From the NCBI GenBank assembly GCA_030737875.1, contig CM060926.1:162017579-162081578 (forward strand): 64,000 nucleotides of DNA, written 5' to 3'. This DNA comes from Allium sativum (taxonomy: Eukaryota > Streptophyta > Magnoliopsida > Asparagales > Amaryllidaceae). Under the pieces are notes generated by a model. That model ran no database searches, was not told where the DNA came from, and worked only from the letters and a program-made list of their open reading frames with translations. Of this stretch, positions 61,055 to 64,000 are shown one piece after another. Position numbers and translations under genes: made by a program. Each line of letters opens with the position of its first letter. The stretch's first letter is position 1.

Positions 61055-62600
61055 TTATTCATAGAGTGGCAGAGTTAAAAGTTTATCTCATCCTTTGATT
61101 TCAGACCATCTGCGGATTATGCACAAGAATTCTTAGCATCGCTTGAGGTGCAACATACTCTATTGGAACCTATTGAATCTAATCAGCGTGATGATCAATA
61201 GCTTTCCAATATTTTATGCCGACTTGGTACAGGCGAGATCTCTAGGCATCTTTCTAGATACTCAGTTGATGAGAGAGAATGGATACACCGTGATGGTAGG
61301 CTATGTATACTCCGCATAGGAGATGTGATGGGTGCGGTACTATTTGAGGCCCATCACTCTCGAATAACATCCATCCGAGAGGAGTTAAGATGTAAAGGGA
61401 TATGAAAAGGGTATTTTATTGGATAGGGATGAAGAGCTATGTGGGCGATTTTGTGGCAAGAAGCATGGCGTGTCAAAGAGTTAAGTCTGAGCAAAGGAAG
61501 CTAGGTGGATTGCTTCAGCCCATCGATGTGCCACAGTGGGAGTGGGAGAGCATCTCAATGAATTTCATAGATGGTTTGCCTAGATCAAGGAAATGCAATA
61601 CCAATATTTTGGTGATCATGGATAGATTGACTTAGAGCGCTCATTTTATCCTAGTTAGGAGTAAGAGGACCGCAACTTGGTTGGCTTCGATATATTTGAG
61701 GGAGATCTATGACTCCACGGAGTTCCCACGAGCATTATTAGTGACAAAGACCCCAACTTTACCAGCGAGTTATGGAGGTTCCTACAGGAGGCATTGGGGA
61801 CAAAGCTGAGACTTAGTGCTGTATATCATCCTCAGGCAGATGGACATACTGAGAGGTTAATCGGATTCTTGAGGATTTATTACGACCGTGCATTTTGGAC
61901 TTCAGATGGACTTGGGAGGAGCATCTTCCCTCAATAGAGTTTGCTTAAAATAACAGCTATCAGATGAGTATTGTCATGGCTCCTTTCGAAGCTATATATG
62001 AACAACCCTGCAGATCACTTTCTTGTTGTTGGGAGACCACAGATAGGATTCTTCTTGGACTAGAGATGATTAGAGAAACCTCGGATAAGATTGTCTTAAT
62101 CCATAAAAGGATGAAGGAAGCTCAAGACAGGCAAAAATCATATGCGGATAAGAGGAGGAAAGATCATGAGTTCAGTGTAGGGGACATGGTTTTCATTTAG
62201 GTGTCTCCCCTAAGGAATGTGGTGCAGTTTGGTTCAGTTGGGAAGTTAGCACCGAGATTTGTTGGGCCATTTCCTATAGTGGAGAGGATAGGTCATATAA
62301 CCCATAGGATTCAGCTACCGGAGAGACTTTCAAGGGTTCATGATGTATTTCATGTCTCACATTTGTGGAAGAACTTACATTCTTCTGCGGTAGTGGTGGA
62401 GCCGACTACCTTAGAGGAGGTTGAGGTTGAGAAGGAGGCATCTGTTAGACGAATACATACACGAATTTTGGGTTCTGAAGTAAAGAAGTTAAGAAACAAG
62501 AGATTAAGCTCATTAAGGTTCGGTGGGGAGAGGACAACAATGTGGCGACATGAGAACCAGAGGAGAGGATTCATGCTTATTTTCCATTTCTTTTTTATAG
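61055..62600 (+). pseudogene. A pol, second part: integrase and chromodomain
   Basis: Continues the frame cut at 28557. It begins with a PLFIEW segment and FDFRPS, then the zinc region with KRVFYWIGMKSYVGDF. In the integrase core the first catalytic Asp is changed (SMNFIDGLP instead of SMDF), and [11 protein letters not shown] and PQADGHTER remain. Stops lie at 61198, 61633, 61945 and 62198, with frameshifts near 61710, 61855 and 62500. The GPF-type module reads GKLAPRFVGPFPIVERIG. The chromodomain tail is visible only across a frame change (KLRNK, then VRWGEDNN, and its WE became a stop). It is closely related to B. Confidence 0.85.
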
Positions 62601-63210
62601 TATGCTCTCAATCCTTTCTTAGTTTTGAATTTGAACCTTATCCATTTCCTATCATTTGAATTAGTATGTCTTAGGAAAAGTCTATGCATGGTAGAATGTG
62701 GTTTATTCATGTTGTTAAGACATGTTATGTTTGATGGATTCACGTGGATGCAAGTGTTTGCTAGTGGATGGCATGGATGCGCACACACACACACGACACT
62801 GATTGGTGATCGACAAAGTAGGACACTAACATAATTGCATATGGATGTGTATGCACTTTTAATTTATGGATGAAAAATTGATGATTATCATATGGATGTT
62901 GCATTTTGATGGTGGTTGTAGCACACATATAGAATTTTATGTATCATTAGAATTTCTAACATATATTTTTGATGCATGGCACTGTCATAAATTGCATTAA
63001 AGGAGGTCGACTGAGTTAGTAGACCGCCTAATTTCTTACATTAATAGGGACATATACACTACAGTATTGCATATGTTCATGAAAAGCATTAGAAATCCTA
63101 AGGACAATGGATCCTTATGATCGATGGATGAGTAGATGGATGTAGATGATGGTGTGTTGATATTTATGGCATTCTTCTAGCCTTGGAGATTTTGGGGACA
63201 AATTCCTTTA
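62601..63210 (+). other. 3' untranslated region of A
   Basis: Non-coding. A short (CA)n run lies at 62779-62795. It resembles the corresponding B region (50012-50549). Confidence 0.55.
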
Positions 63211-63222
63211 AGGATGGGAGAA
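63211..63222 (+). other. Polypurine tract of A
   Basis: AGGATGGGAGAA directly precedes the LTR start TGCAACAACCC, a decayed TGTAACAACCC. Confidence 0.7.
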
Positions 63223-63485
63223 TGCAACAACCCAAAGTTTTAACAAAGCAATTTAAAGTAAAAGATTAATAAAATAAATATTAATTTAAAAATATTGGGA
63301 ATTAGTAAATGGGGTTTGCGCCATTGGGCCCGTTACGAAATTATGGTTAAGATAGACATTTGGTTTGCTGAAATCAGACTTAAAACGAAGAAATTACGAG
63401 TAAAAGACCGAAACTAGAATTTAAATAAAAAAGTAAAAGTAAAAATATATATAATAAATATATAATCCGAACATTGGAGGTGGGA
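63223..63485 (+). mobile_element. 3' LTR of A, first 263 bp only
   Basis: Similar to the beginning of the B LTR, including the AGATAGACATTTGGTTTGC block and the GCGCCATTG word also seen in D. It is interrupted at 63485 by a different LTR. Confidence 0.75.
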
Positions 63486-64000
63486 TGTAACGTCCCGTAT
63501 TTTTAACAGTCGAATAATTTATTTATTTATTTATTTAAATAGTGATTTAGAGATTTAAATGGTAGTTTAATTAAATAATTTGGAATATTTAATTAAAATT
63601 TATAATGAAATAATATATGTAAATTTCGAAATAGTCGGAATTAACTGAAATTACAATATTGTGTGTATTGGATTATTTAAAAAGAATTAATTCAGTTTTA
63701 GAACTGAATTATAATAACAAATTTATTTATAATAAGGAATTTGAACGTATAATTATAAAATAATTTAAAACGAGATCGTAACATTGCGGTAGTTCCTAAT
63801 ATTGAGTTTGAACTTCAATTGAATATACAGAATCCGTTTTAGGTCAGAATTCTGTGAAACAAGAAACGTTCGAATCTGGTGAACTATATTTTTCTAATGA
63901 AAGAAAAAATTCGAGATTTCATCTTGTAGATTGTAAGTTATGATCAAATCAAATTTTCAGAAAGTCGCTATGAATTCGTTTATAAATTATAATGATTTAT
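63486..64000 (+). mobile_element. Start of a G-family LTR, cut by the window end
   Basis: Begins TGTAACGTCCCG and is similar to the reverse complement of 5714 leftwards over at least 400 bases. Shared words include GCGGTAGTTC, AATTGAATATACA, AGAATTCT.TGAAACAAGAA and TTTTCTAATGAA. It inserted in plus orientation into the 3' LTR of A. The possible target duplication TGGGA (63481-63485) cannot be checked within the window. Confidence 0.75.

Overview
This 64 kb window looks like intergenic heterochromatin from a large plant genome. It is A+T-rich, has no intact host gene, and is almost entirely made of LTR retrotransposons inserted into one another. Plant origin is supported by chromodomain-bearing Ty3/gypsy (chromovirus) polyproteins, initiator-Met-tRNA-type primer binding sites, a CACTA DNA transposon, and an exon-intron fragment of a plant NADP-malic enzyme inside that transposon. 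No rRNA, tRNA, CRISPR array or bacterial-style operon was seen. All coordinates and similarity statements were read by eye; no alignment was run.

Layout, left to right. 1-3100: A+T-rich DNA with an ATGCAT-rich block (about 970-1445) and a minus-strand Athila-like gag-protease relic. 4030-5714: minus-oriented LTR of family 'G', with a possible LINE tail inside it. 5722-6185: fragment of a 'C'-type LTR. About 6560-8476 and 22270-23957: remains of element 'E' (minus-strand Ty3/gypsy), split by 'F' (8477-22269), a non-autonomous element with 6.35-6.4 kb LTRs, only about 1.04 kb between them and a perfect CGACT target duplication. 23958-63485: element 'A' (plus strand, heavily decayed), split at 28557/61050 by element 'B' (28558-61049, minus strand, about 2.8 kb LTRs).

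B itself carries two insertions. Element 'C' (31285-49893, plus strand, about 5.7 kb LTRs, duplication GGATG) lies in its 3' LTR. Solo LTR 'D' (56497-59626, duplication TAGCC) lies in its 5' LTR. C carries a CACTA transposon (37020-39753, duplication TTA) with three exon-like pieces of NADP-malic enzyme. At 63486 a G-family LTR starts inside the truncated 3' LTR of A and runs off the window.

Insertion order follows from the nesting: A first, then B, then C and D, then CACTA inside C. F entered E independently and seems young, because its two LTRs are nearly identical by eye. A, B and D are relatives. C and F are relatives too: they share PBS context, leader, PPT context and LTR blocks, so F is plausibly a non-coding element moved by C-type machinery. 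All gag-pol regions carry stops, frameshifts or lost catalytic residues; B is the least damaged.
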